Assembly: GCA_026986785.1 (NCBI GenBank)
Contig: JALSNW010000005.1
Coordinates: 1-59,278 of the forward strand
Direction: 5' to 3'
Source of the DNA: Deltaproteobacteria bacterium
GTDB lineage: Bacteria; Desulfobacterota; Dissulfuribacteria; Dissulfuribacterales; QOAL01
DNA: 59,278 nucleotides
The notes beneath the pieces were generated by a model. It searched no databases, was not told where the DNA came from, and saw only the letters and a list, made by a program, of their open reading frames with translations. Made by a program: the position numbers and the translations under genes. Every line of letters begins with the position of its first letter. Position 1 is the stretch's first letter. Below are positions 27,858 through 36,297 of this stretch, in pieces.

Positions 27858-28792
27858 GATTCAATGTCTTTGTATGAGAATTCGAATACCACGTATCGAG
27901 GCCTTGTGAGCCTGATTAGGCCATCCGTGGCAGGCAGGGTGAATGGATCGTGTCTGTCGAGCTGCATGACGTGTCTTCTGGCATCTTGAAATCTCTCCCA
28001 GAAGTCTCTTCCTCTTGGCCTTTGTCCGGACTTTTTGGTTTTTTTTGCATAGGAACCAGAAAGGGTGCAGGTCAGATGGAGGGCTACGACGTCTTTTATT
28101 GGGAAGAAGGGGGAGCGAAGACGTTCCTCAAGGTATGAGATAGCCTCTTCCTCATTTTCAAATCCTCCTCCATCAAGGAGCATGTGTCCGGTGTCAAGGA
28201 CGATGCCGCATCTTTTATACGCCATGTTCGAAAGGATGAAGCCAAATTGCCCATGCCCCCCAAGGGTGAAGCTTCCTGGCCACCACAGGTTTTCAAACAA
28301 TACATAGCCTTCGAATTGGCTTTTCATCACGGCCTGGTCCATTATCTGACAGCTTATCTTCAAGGTGTCTTTCCAGTGGAGATCCATCTTCCAATCAAAG
28401 ACCCGATCTATACATACGTGTGCAGGATGAAAGACCACGTAGGAGCAGCCCAATGTGCTGGCAAGGTTCATCTGCTCGACATAGGTTTCAAGAAGAGTTG
28501 CTTTCCCCTGCCCTCCGTAAAAATTCCAGGCGTTTTCAAGGTCTCCAAATATTTTTTCAAGGCCAGCCAAGTCCTCTTCCCATATCTCTTTTATCAGGAC
28601 GAAAAATCGAAGGTGGACCCCTTTAACCAGCCCCTTTGGGATATCTTCATCGCAAAGGCCCTCCACAGGGTAAAGCTCTATGCCATCGAAGCCCTGGGAG
28701 TGAACAAATTCTTCGAGTCTCTGCCAGTCCTTTTCAAAGAGGGCAAGATCTGCCTTATGGGTGGAAAAATTCAGGAGAAAAGATGGTCTCAA
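27803..28792 (-). CDS. AP-endonuclease-2-like TIM-barrel protein, candidate CbiR
   Basis: The 329-residue protein has the xylose isomerase-like TIM barrel with metal-site motifs on successive strands: VVFHPAH, VLFENLWW, GIVLDTGHMLLDGG and VVALHLTC. CbiR of Akkermansia belongs to this fold and cleaves the nucleotide loop of cobamides so that they can be rebuilt with another lower base; its relatives occur in B12 gene clusters. The place between cobO and the corrinoid binding protein, behind a cobalamin riboswitch, makes CbiR the best guess. A plain sugar-phosphate isomerase is the alternative. It overlaps cobO by four bases. Confidence 0.65.
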   Translation of the reverse strand: MRPSFLLNFSTHKADLALFEKDWQRLEEFVHSQGFDGIELYPVEGLCDEDIPKGLVKGVHLRFFVLIKEIWEEDLAGLEKIFGDLENAWNFYGGQGKATLLETYVEQMNLASTLGCSYVVFHPAHVCIDRVFDWKMDLHWKDTLKISCQIMDQAVMKSQFEGYVLFENLWWPGSFTLGGHGQFGFILSNMAYKRCGIVLDTGHMLLDGGGFENEEEAISYLEERLRSPFFPIKDVVALHLTCTLSGSYAKKTKKSGQRPRGRDFWERFQDARRHVMQLDRHDPFTLPATDGLIRLTRPRYVVFEFSYKDIESWKEKIKRQKKALGTYWP

Positions 28793-29319
28793 AACTCTAT
28801 GCCCCTCTGGGCCTTGATACCTTTGATGTACGGGTGCTTTATCACTTTCATCTCGGTGACGAGATCGGCCATATCTATGAGCTCTTTGGGTGCATCTCTG
28901 CCTGTTATCACTACATGAAGCCCCGGGGGTCTGTGCTTGAAGGTGTCCAGGGCATCGTTCAAATCTACCATAGAATAGTTCAATACATAGGTGAATTCAT
29001 CAAGGACGACCATGTGGTATTTCCCTGAGGTGATGGCTGTCTTTGCCTTTCCCCAGGCAGAACGGGCAGCCTCCTTGTCTGCCTCTGGATCGTTCGATTT
29101 CCAGGTAAAGCCCCTTCCAAGGACCTGGAAGTCGATGAGATCTGAAAAACGTTTCACTGCCTCCATCTCACCATATTTCCATGACCCTTTTATGAATTGT
29201 AAGAATGCGCTCTTCATGCCATGGCCAGCAGCCCTCATACTCATGCCAAGGGCGGCAGTTGTCTTCCCTTTCCCATGACCAGTAAAGACTATCAAGAGAC
29301 CTTTGGTCTTGTGTTCCAC
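28789..29319 (-). CDS. cobO: Cob(I)yrinic acid a,c-diamide adenosyltransferase CobO
   Basis: CobO transfers the adenosyl group of ATP to Co(I) corrinoids. The modified P-loop GHGKGKTTAALG starts at residue 14, followed by FLQFIKGSWKYGE and VVLDEFTYVLNY, with GRDAPKELIDMADLVTEM near the end, all conserved in CobA/CobO. Length is 176 residues, as usual. In this operon it can adenosylate both imported cobinamides and precursors made de novo. Confidence 0.95.
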   Translation of the reverse strand: MEHKTKGLLIVFTGHGKGKTTAALGMSMRAAGHGMKSAFLQFIKGSWKYGEMEAVKRFSDLIDFQVLGRGFTWKSNDPEADKEAARSAWGKAKTAITSGKYHMVVLDEFTYVLNYSMVDLNDALDTFKHRPPGLHVVITGRDAPKELIDMADLVTEMKVIKHPYIKGIKAQRGIEF

Positions 29320-29394
29320 TTTTCTTCTCCTCTATGTAGATCTGAAATACTTCTGTTAAAGATATTTGTCCGAGCACAGCTGATTTTCATGCTG

Positions 29395-30732
29395 TCAGGG
29401 CCTATCCATGAGCCTTGTTGAATTTTTGCCTTCAACCATGCGTGACAGGCTCATTATAGTGGAGGATACCAGTTCCCTTGTCTGTGGGTGGTTTTTCTCC
29501 TCGGGCCTTGTCATGGTCGCAACTACAGGTCGCCTCGGTATATGTTCTTCCATGACCTCGAAGAGCTGGCTGGCAGAGCCAATAGGTATGACCTTGCCGG
29601 CTGTTTCATTTAGGCGGCCTGGCCTAATACCTTGTGACATTGTCAATACGTGCCTGCCCATTTCCAAGGCCTTCTCGATGATGGTCAGATTCCACTCATA
29701 GGCATTGTCAACCCAGGGCCCGGCATTGATGACGAGATCGCACTCTGCAATATTGGCAATGGCCGATTTGATGGTGTCTTGATCTGCCTCTCTGCCAGGA
29801 TGCAGACTCAGGCATTTTGCCCCAAGGCATTTTGCCACATAATAATCCACATCGTTTGACAGCAAGATCCCAGTAGTGATTTCATATCCTTCTTGGGCAA
29901 GCATCCTGTACAGGCAGGCACCCGTGCCCATCCCAGCAACCACGAAGAGTCTGCCTTTTTTGCCATCTCCACTTATCTCGATAGAGCCGAGGCGGCTGTC
30001 GAAACAGGCCCTTTCAAAATCGTATAGCCAGGCCACTGTTTTTGATGTGAGCACCTCTTCTGGATATCCACAACCCCTGACTGCCCCATCCTTTAGCAAC
30101 ATCACCCTGTCCGATATCTTTGCAGCAATGTCTATGTCATGCATGGAACAGAGGATGGTTGTCCCCTTGTCCCTGCAAAGTCTTCTTAGGATGGACATGA
30201 GCTCGAGCCTGTGTTTCAGATCCAGGTAGGCTGTTGGTTCATCGAGAAGAAGTAGCTCCGGCTCCTGGCAAATGGCCCTGGCAATAAGGAGCTTTTGTAT
30301 CTGTCCATCACTTAGGCTTGAAAAGTCCCTGCCTCCAAGCTCTTGTGCATTGACCAAATAGAGGGCATCTTCTACTGCTTTCTTGTCCTGAGAAGAAAGC
30401 CTTCCTGTAAGGCCTGTATATGGATAGCGCCCCAATGCAACGAATTGATAGACAGAGAAGAGGGCAGGGGCCACTTTTTCTGTGAGGACCACTGCCATTG
30501 TGCGCGCAAGTTCGGCCCGGGGATATTCCGTAAGGGGTTTGGCCTTTAAGTAAATTTGTCCTGATACCGGTTTGATATGCCTTGAAATAGTGCGAAGAAG
30601 CGTGGTCTTTCCTGTCCCATTTGGGCCGAGAAGACTCACGAATTCACCCTTTTCAAACTCCAGGCTGATATCAGATATGACCCTTTTCCTCCTGTATCCG
30701 ACAGATAGATCCTGTAATTTTAGTATGTTCAA
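29395..30732 (-). CDS. btuD: Corrinoid ABC transporter ATPase (BtuD-like) with extra C-terminal domain
   Basis: The first 245 residues are a FecE/BtuD ATPase: Walker A GPNGTGKTT (36-44), signature SLSDGQIQKL, Walker B LLLLDEPTAYLD and the switch His in SMHDIDIA. About 190 further residues form a second, Rossmann-like domain (GRLFVVAGMGTGACLYRML, ITTGILLSNDVDYYVAKCLG, VINAGPWVDNAYEW), absent from ordinary BtuD. I do not know its function. AGGAGG at 30739-30744 lies six bases before a TTG at 30732, which I take as start; a GTG at 30768 would put the binding site inside the gene. Confidence 0.87.
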   Translation of the reverse strand: MNILKLQDLSVGYRRKRVISDISLEFEKGEFVSLLGPNGTGKTTLLRTISRHIKPVSGQIYLKAKPLTEYPRAELARTMAVVLTEKVAPALFSVYQFVALGRYPYTGLTGRLSSQDKKAVEDALYLVNAQELGGRDFSSLSDGQIQKLLIARAICQEPELLLLDEPTAYLDLKHRLELMSILRRLCRDKGTTILCSMHDIDIAAKISDRVMLLKDGAVRGCGYPEEVLTSKTVAWLYDFERACFDSRLGSIEISGDGKKGRLFVVAGMGTGACLYRMLAQEGYEITTGILLSNDVDYYVAKCLGAKCLSLHPGREADQDTIKSAIANIAECDLVINAGPWVDNAYEWNLTIIEKALEMGRHVLTMSQGIRPGRLNETAGKVIPIGSASQLFEVMEEHIPRRPVVATMTRPEEKNHPQTRELVSSTIMSLSRMVEGKNSTRLMDRP

Positions 30733-30861
30733 ACCACTCCTCCTATCCTGCAAAGAACAGTAGGGCACACAGGCAAGGGGGAAACCCCCTGCCCGTGATA
30801 CCAGGCCCCCCTTTTTTTCGAATAGGGGAGATTGGAACAGTCATCCACACGTTCGATAGGC

Positions 30862-32913
30862 TCAAAATTCATATCTATATTCAAAGAGCCAGTGCCTGCC
30901 TGGAAGGGGAAACTCTGGCTTTTCATAGTAAAATTCATCGAATATGTTTGCTACCTGGAAACTTATATGATTTTGTTTCAAGAAGGTGAAGCCAAGGTAG
31001 AGATCCACTACTGTAAATGGCTGATATTCGATGATGGGATACCCTGGTGCATACCAGTCGTAGTCCTTCCTCTTACCCACATACCGTGCGGTTATTCTTC
31101 CATCAAAGAGGCCGTCATCATAATCAAGGCCATAGTTGAGCTTCCAGTGGGCCACGTTATGGATATCGCGCCAGCCCTTGTCCTCCAGCTTTTCCCTGGA
31201 ATAAAACAGCCTTGTGCCATCCACATACAGTTCGATCTTCCTGTGCCAGTTGAATGCCTTGCCCGCGTTCCAGTGGAATTTGAATTCCAGCCCACTCATC
31301 TCTGCATCCGAGCTGTTGCTAAAGGTGGTGAGATTGCCTTTCGTGACCCGGCTTATCTTGTCGTTGACGTTGGTGACGAAGTAGGTGACATCAGAGAAGA
31401 CCCCGAGTTTTTGCGGCCCCCAACTCACACCCCCATCCCATGTCCAACTGGTCTCTGGATCCAGGTCTGGATTGCCCTTGGTTATCATGATCGTATCTCC
31501 TACATGCCTTTCGGAATAACCAGCCATTTTATCGGCGGTTGGGGGTACAAAGGCCTTTCCTATAGTGGTATGGAGGCTTAGATTCCGCCAATTATACCTG
31601 AGCCCTGCCCTGGGGCTTATTGTATCGAACGATTCACTGCCCGGGGTGAAATCCATCTTGTAGGGTGTGTTTTTTGTCTCGAGATCAAAATAGTCATAGC
31701 GGAAACCCGCATTTAGGATGAGGCGTTCGTTGAGAAATCTCCAGTTGGTCTCAGTAAAGAATGCCCAGTTTTTCCTCTCACAGTTTGGCATCCATGGGGC
31801 CTTTCTCGAGCCGTCCCTGTTATAGCCTTTGCTGTCACGATAGATCTTTTCATAATCGACCCCAAAGGTGATATTGTGTACATCAAAGAGCTGATACATG
31901 TTCTGTAATTGCATACCCCACCATTTCGTCTCCCCATAGTACGAGTGATATGGATCTACAGAGACGTATCCTTGAGACGCAGGTATGTATTCGTATTTTT
32001 TGTAATAGTCACTACTCTCCTTGGAGCCATATAGGACGAATAGGCTTTTATTGTCTCCCCATGTGCCTTCTATGCGAAAATCCCCACCGTATCTTTCAAT
32101 GTCTTTCTGGCCTTGCTGCTCATCGAAGTAGAATAGGGCGCCAGGTGTCTCTATATCGTTTCCATAATACCAGTCACCCTTTAGATCTGCCCTCCAATCC
32201 TTAAGGAATTGGCTTCCAAGACGCAGGCTGCCATAGCCTATGTTATAAGTGGTGCCTGGCCGGGAACCGTGATCGTTTCCAAGTTCGATATCGGTATTTC
32301 GGTTGAGCGTAGAGGTGGTGAGGTCGAAGTCCAATAGGGGGAGGAGCCTACCTCCAATATGGGTGCCAGCATTCCATGTATTGAAACTGCCTGCCTGTCC
32401 ATATATCCGGCCCTTCAACTTTCCAGTGGATTTCATGGTTATTACGTTTACCACGCCCCCCATTGCCTCTGCGCCATACAAAGATGAAGCAGGGCCTTTT
32501 AGCACCTCTATCCGTTCTATGTTGTCCAGGGTGATGGTGGAAAGATTGGTTGCCCCGGCAGGACGCCCGTCAATGAGGAGAAGAGAGTGTTTGGTTATGC
32601 CTGAAAATTCAGGCCTGAATCCCCTGATTCCTATCCCAGACAGTTCTCCAGGATATTGGATTACATCCACCGTGGAATGTTTTTTCAGTATCTCTGTAAG
32701 ATCGTGACCCGGGGTCTGTTCTATCTCTTTTCGATCAATTACGTCTACCACAGCCGGAACGTCCCTTACTGGCTCAGGGGTCCTCGTTGCAGTGACTACT
32801 ATGGAATCCATGTGGTAACTTTCGTCCTTGTCTCCCTGGGCCAGACAGTCCACACCTCCAAAGACAATGACAGACAGAGCCATAATAAAGCTAAGACTCC
32901 TCGAAAAAGCCAT
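30862..32913 (-). CDS. btuB: TonB-dependent corrinoid receptor (BtuB-like)
   Basis: A 683-residue outer-membrane receptor. A signal peptide (about 1-25) is followed by the TonB box DSIVVTATRTP, a plug domain (about 45-160: DLTEILKKHSTVDV, GIGIRGF, LLLIDGRPAGATN, IERIEVLKGPASSLYGAEAMGGVVNVIT) and a 22-strand barrel ending in the C-terminal Phe (WLFEYRYEF). Specificity for cobamides is inferred from the cobalamin riboswitch and terminator directly upstream. It is the first gene of a ten-gene operon with its own ABC transporter and ExbB-ExbD-TonB. Confidence 0.93.
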   Translation of the reverse strand: MAFSRSLSFIMALSVIVFGGVDCLAQGDKDESYHMDSIVVTATRTPEPVRDVPAVVDVIDRKEIEQTPGHDLTEILKKHSTVDVIQYPGELSGIGIRGFRPEFSGITKHSLLLIDGRPAGATNLSTITLDNIERIEVLKGPASSLYGAEAMGGVVNVITMKSTGKLKGRIYGQAGSFNTWNAGTHIGGRLLPLLDFDLTTSTLNRNTDIELGNDHGSRPGTTYNIGYGSLRLGSQFLKDWRADLKGDWYYGNDIETPGALFYFDEQQGQKDIERYGGDFRIEGTWGDNKSLFVLYGSKESSDYYKKYEYIPASQGYVSVDPYHSYYGETKWWGMQLQNMYQLFDVHNITFGVDYEKIYRDSKGYNRDGSRKAPWMPNCERKNWAFFTETNWRFLNERLILNAGFRYDYFDLETKNTPYKMDFTPGSESFDTISPRAGLRYNWRNLSLHTTIGKAFVPPTADKMAGYSERHVGDTIMITKGNPDLDPETSWTWDGGVSWGPQKLGVFSDVTYFVTNVNDKISRVTKGNLTTFSNSSDAEMSGLEFKFHWNAGKAFNWHRKIELYVDGTRLFYSREKLEDKGWRDIHNVAHWKLNYGLDYDDGLFDGRITARYVGKRKDYDWYAPGYPIIEYQPFTVVDLYLGFTFLKQNHISFQVANIFDEFYYEKPEFPLPGRHWLFEYRYEF

Positions 32914-32980
32914 GTTCTTCCTCCTCTCCTGTTATGTTTTGCCAGCATGAGAGGAGAAAAGGGGCAGAGGCAAGAAGCCA

Positions 32981-33018
32981 AAAGAAAAGGCCCGGATCCA
33001 GATAATCACCGGGCCTTT
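32981..33018 (-). terminator. Intrinsic terminator between riboswitch and btuB
   Basis: On the minus strand AAAGGCCCGG (33009-33018) pairs perfectly with CCGGGCCTTT (32986-32995), followed by TCTTTT. It lies downstream of the cobalamin aptamer and before the btuB start, so ligand binding probably favours this hairpin. Confidence 0.9.
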
Positions 33019-33060
33019 GGAAAAGGCATTGCTCAAGTGACTTGGAACTTGATCCGCGAA

Positions 33061-33245
33061 GTCCCTGTTTTTCTCCCCCCAGGCCGGTCTACCGGCTCGT
33101 AGATCATCCTACTTGCTGCGCCTTCCCATTACGTATTGCTAACAGTGGCATTTTCGCAGCTTTCGTACCTACTCACGGTTGCGGGCCAGCGCCGGAATCT
33201 CACCGGACTTCCCGATTATCCCTGAAGACAGGGCACCTGAGGTGT
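33061..33245 (-). ncRNA. Cobalamin riboswitch
   Basis: Read on the minus strand, the aptamer shows AGTCCGGTGAGATTCCGG and GCTGGCCCGCAACCGTGAG, the conserved core of the cobalamin class. The B12 box AGCCGGTAGACCGGCC lies within 33079-33098. A closing stem is formed by CCCTGT (33228-33233 region) and ACAGGG (33062-33067). With the terminator that follows, it should shut off the uptake operon when cobalamin is plentiful. Confidence 0.95.
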
Positions 33246-33260
33246 TACTTTTTAAATTGT

Positions 33261-33290
33261 CGTATAATTAATTGGAAAAATCACTGCCAA
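33261..33290 (-). promoter_or_regulatory. Probable sigma70-type promoter of the B12 operon
   Basis: On the minus strand TTGGCA (33285-33290), an 18-base spacer and TATACG (33261-33266) lie just ahead of the riboswitch. The match is fair. The promoter overlaps the end of a gene remnant. Confidence 0.5.
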
Positions 33291-33534
33291 AGTCAAGTAA
33301 AAAATCTCGTTCTCCTAATTTTTTTTCATGGACCTGATCCAGCCATTTACGAAGTCCCGAGGCCCAGTCCTTCTTGAGGGCCTCTTTGGCATGACCCCAT
33401 TTGCCACTGACCGTGCCAGTGGAATATGTAGAGTCCACCCTGTGATCCATAATGGCAGCTACAACCTTGCCCGTTTCACAATCCAAGAACTCTGCCCCGA
33501 TGCTGGCCTCTCCCACATTGAGCGATTCCCCCTA
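33268..33534 (-). pseudogene. Remnant of a DUF3313-like lipoprotein gene
   Basis: Only the C-terminal part remains, starting right after an in-frame TAG. GESLNVGEASIGAEFLD, TGKVVAAIMDHR, then W-x-HAKEALKKDWASGLRKWLD follow the pattern of DUF3313 lipoproteins (strand, D-x-x-TG turn, WA-x-x-LR-x-x-LD helix). There is no signal peptide or lipobox upstream, and the neighbouring gene begins 28 bases away, so the 5' two thirds are lost. A GTG at 33516 could in theory start an 82-residue protein. Its 3' end now overlaps the B12 operon promoter. Confidence 0.55.
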
Positions 33535-33561
33535 TGTGAGGATGTTTGATTCACTGATTGT

Positions 33562-34941
33562 CTACTTCTCCACCTGGTATCCAGCATTTATCCAGGCCTT
33601 CATGCCACCAGCCAGGCTGTGTACGTGGGTGAATCCGTGACGCTGGAGAAAACTGGCAGCTATGTTGCCTCTATACCCCACCCCACAGTAGACTATCACC
33701 TCTTCATCCCTCGGTATATCCGGGATTTGTTTCAAAAGGATATTCAGGGGTAGATGCCTGGCCTCTTTGATATGACCTGAGTCCCATTCCATCTGGGAGC
33801 GCACGTCGAATAGGTGCCCGTATCTTCCTGAACTCAGTTTTTCGTGAAGTCTCGAGGCTGAGATCTGCCATAGGTGTTCGATGGGCATTCCTGCCTCTTG
33901 CCAGGCTGTGATTCCCCCGTATAGATATCCAATGATGTTGTCATAGCCTATCCTGTGGAGCTGGTTCGTCATCTCTTTGTAGGCATCTTCTCCTGTCACC
34001 ACCAATATGAGTTCGGACTCGGGCTCAAGGACCATACCTATCCAGTTGGCGGTCTGTGGGGCAAGTCCTATGTTGATTGACCCCGGGATGTGTACGCCAC
34101 CAAAGGCTGCCGTATCTCTCGTATCCAATACTACCGCCCCATTTCCCATGAAATTCTTTACCTGGACAGGACTGAGATCTCGCACTATGGGGCATCTTTC
34201 AAGGAGGGGCGGGCCTTCCATGTTGGTGCTAATGATGTGTGAGAAGCTCTTTGGCCTCTCTGGGAAATTTTTGGTCATCTCTTTGTGGAAATCCTCAAAG
34301 GAAAGCCCCAGGACAGGTATGTGGGCCATCTCAAAACCGATTGTAGAATTGGGCTTGGAGCTCATGCCCCGGCCACAAAGAGAGCCTTCACCGTGGGCGG
34401 GATAGATCTCCATATTGGCAGGCAAACCACCCAGTTTGTTGTGAAGAGAGTCATAGAGATTCTTTATCTGTTCCTCTATCAATTCTTTCCCTGCAAGGTC
34501 AGGCCTTCCAATATCCCCTACAAACAGGCAATCGCCAGTCAATACGAACCAGGGTTCTTCCGCCCTACCAAGATCTGTCACCAGGATCGACATGGAATGG
34601 GGTGTATGTCCTGGGGTTTTGAGAAATTCAAGGCGAACATTGCCCAGTTCTATTACTTGGTGTTCCTTCAACTCCTTGTGGGGGAATCTCACAGGACTGC
34701 CTTCCATGAAATAGATATCGGCACCTGTACGGGATCTCAGTTCCTGGTTTCCGCTTACGTGATCTGCATGTATATGGGTCTCGAAGATATGGGTTATTTC
34801 CATCCCATTGATCCTGGCAGACGATATATAGTCCTGCACGTCCCTCTTAGGATCGACAACACAGGCCTTTCTTGCCATTGGACAGCCAATCAGATAAGAA
34901 AGACATCCCATACCTTTTACCAAAAACTGCTTGAAAAACAT
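33562..34941 (-). CDS. Metallo-beta-lactamase-fold hydrolase with two rhodanese domains
   Basis: The 459-residue protein has an ETHE1-like metallo-hydrolase domain (about 1-245) with THIHADH at 55-61, GHTPHS and GDCLFVGDIGRPDL. Persulfide dioxygenases share this signature. Two rhodanese domains follow. The first (about 262-355) lacks the catalytic Cys: its loop reads VVTGED. The second (about 365-455) has VYCGVGYRG with the active-site Cys. Sulfane sulfur handling is the likely role, but a strict anaerobe would not use the dioxygenase reaction, so transfer or sensing may be more apt. AAGGAG precedes the start. Confidence 0.85.
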   Translation of the reverse strand: MFFKQFLVKGMGCLSYLIGCPMARKACVVDPKRDVQDYISSARINGMEITHIFETHIHADHVSGNQELRSRTGADIYFMEGSPVRFPHKELKEHQVIELGNVRLEFLKTPGHTPHSMSILVTDLGRAEEPWFVLTGDCLFVGDIGRPDLAGKELIEEQIKNLYDSLHNKLGGLPANMEIYPAHGEGSLCGRGMSSKPNSTIGFEMAHIPVLGLSFEDFHKEMTKNFPERPKSFSHIISTNMEGPPLLERCPIVRDLSPVQVKNFMGNGAVVLDTRDTAAFGGVHIPGSINIGLAPQTANWIGMVLEPESELILVVTGEDAYKEMTNQLHRIGYDNIIGYLYGGITAWQEAGMPIEHLWQISASRLHEKLSSGRYGHLFDVRSQMEWDSGHIKEARHLPLNILLKQIPDIPRDEEVIVYCGVGYRGNIAASFLQRHGFTHVHSLAGGMKAWINAGYQVEK

Positions 34942-35316
34942 GGTAATTCTCCTTTTTTGCTCGTTATTTGCAGACCAGAGATCTCACTTTTTCGAATGCA
35001 TTATATAGCCGGATTATACACTATTGTCTTGGGCAAACTTGCGAGCTGCACGATCCAGGACAAATGCCCCAAAAAGACAAAGAACATAGTCTGTTATATC
35101 ATGACATGCTGCGTTAGGGCAAATGTGATACCCCCTAAGTTATTCTACATTTTCTCGGATAAATATTTTCACCCAAAAGGCGAAGATTTTTCCGCCGCGC
35201 ATCTTGGGCAAACTTGCGAGCTGCATAATCCGGGTTAATATTGAGGCTGGTCGAAGTCTTCACAACTTGGGTATCCAAATAGTTACGAGGCACTGGGGCA
35301 AAAAGGAGAAAAGAAG
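34942..35316. other. Divergent intergenic region with repeats
   Basis: This region of about 375 bases lies between two divergent genes. Most of it (34996-35238) is MITE-like repeat sequence. The rest contains only the ribosome binding sites of the flanking genes. Confidence 0.6.
34996..35238 (+). repeat. Composite MITE-like repeat, copy 6
   Basis: Two nearly identical right ends, at 35028-35050 and 35205-35227, share 23 bases including GCAAACTTGCGAGCTGCA, followed by CGATCCAGG and TAATCCGGG. A left-type end GCCGGATTATACAC lies at 35008-35021. This looks like two nested or tandem copies. Confidence 0.65.
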
Positions 35317-35580
35317 ATGTATCGCGCACCAACCCATAGGTGGTATCTGGAAAGAATAATATGGCTCATAGCTGGCATCGTGGTGGTAGGGGGGATCTGC
35401 CTGGGCTTACTGGTTCATCCCTACTGGTTTGCCTTGCCCATACTGGCAGGGATCAATATGATCATATTTTCGTTTACAGGTTTTTGTCCGATGGCAGTAA
35501 TCTTGAACAAGACCTTTCACATAAAACCACTAATCAGTAGAGACGACATTGATGAAAAAAGGGCATTACATGAAAGATAG
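35317..35580 (+). CDS. DUF2892 (YgaP-like) inner-membrane protein
   Basis: An 87-residue protein with two membrane helices (RIIWLIAGIVVVGGICLGLLV and YWFALPILAGINMIIFSFTGF), then GFCPMAVILNKTFHIK. This is the DUF2892 pattern, which is often fused to or next to rhodanese domains, as in YgaP. Here it is divergent from a rhodanese-containing protein, which suggests a shared role in sulfane sulfur or thiosulfate handling. AAGGAG lies before the ATG. Confidence 0.8.
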   Translation: MYRAPTHRWYLERIIWLIAGIVVVGGICLGLLVHPYWFALPILAGINMIIFSFTGFCPMAVILNKTFHIKPLISRDDIDEKRALHER

Positions 35581-35601
35581 TAGCAAGCCAGAGCTCGTGT
35601 C

Positions 35602-36255
35602 TTAGACCTTGAGTGTTGGCCTTTTCCCATCCATCCTCATGGCCAGATTGTTCCAGTCTATTTCATGGAGGTTTCGGACCTGGCTATTTAGAAACCCTGA
35701 TTTCATGGCGATTTTTCTCTTGGCCCGATCTTTGATGCCGTGGAAAGGCAGCATCGCCGCTATCGCCCTGTTTTTGGCCCTTTCATCAGGACTCAGCACG
35801 TCTTGCCGTCTGGTATAGTAAGGATCCTCCCCAGGCCGACACGGCTTGTTGAAGACATTGAAGTGGCGGCAGGCAAGGGGTCTCATTGGATGGATGGAGC
35901 ATGCCCCCTCTATCAGGAAAGGGCAGGCCGAGCCCTTTCTGAAATGTGCCAACTGCCTCTTTAGGACCTGACGCTCAGGCCCCATCATCTTCTCTATCAC
36001 ATACCAATATATGCCCACCACTTCCAGGGGATAGACAGGAATTGTCACATGTGTGGAACAACAGGTAGAACATCCCTTTGTACAGGCAAGCCTGTCTCCA
36101 CGGCTGATCCTTTTGTGTATGGCCGTGGCTATTGCCTTGTCAGCAATGAAATATGCATCCAAGAGCATGGGGAGCCAGGAGATGGAGGCCTCTTCAGGAA
36201 AACACAGACGTTTGATATCTTGTGACTGGTTGTATCTTTTTTTCTTCTTTTTCAT
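35602..36255 (-). CDS. YkgJ-family cysteine cluster protein
   Basis: This protein of about 217 residues has the CxxCxxxCC-type metal-binding cluster of the YkgJ family: CTKGCSTCCSTHV, then CPFL-x4-CSIHPMRPLACRHFN. Such proteins bind zinc or an Fe-S cluster; functions are mostly unknown. A longer version starting at a TTG at 36297, directly after the cbiB stop, is possible; I choose the ATG before KKKKKR. It follows cobQ and cbiB in the same direction, so it is probably co-transcribed with them. Confidence 0.8.
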   Translation of the reverse strand: MKKKKKRYNQSQDIKRLCFPEEASISWLPMLLDAYFIADKAIATAIHKRISRGDRLACTKGCSTCCSTHVTIPVYPLEVVGIYWYVIEKMMGPERQVLKRQLAHFRKGSACPFLIEGACSIHPMRPLACRHFNVFNKPCRPGEDPYYTRRQDVLSPDERAKNRAIAAMLPFHGIKDRAKRKIAMKSGFLNSQVRNLHEIDWNNLAMRMDGKRPTLKV

Positions 36256-36297
36256 GGCGTGTCGATCCAGTAGAATCCCTATTTTGTTTTTGGCCAA

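Noticed and set aside
30832-31581. Long frame antisense to btuB (249 codons)
   Set aside because: It is a shadow of the receptor gene, with no domain or ribosome binding site.
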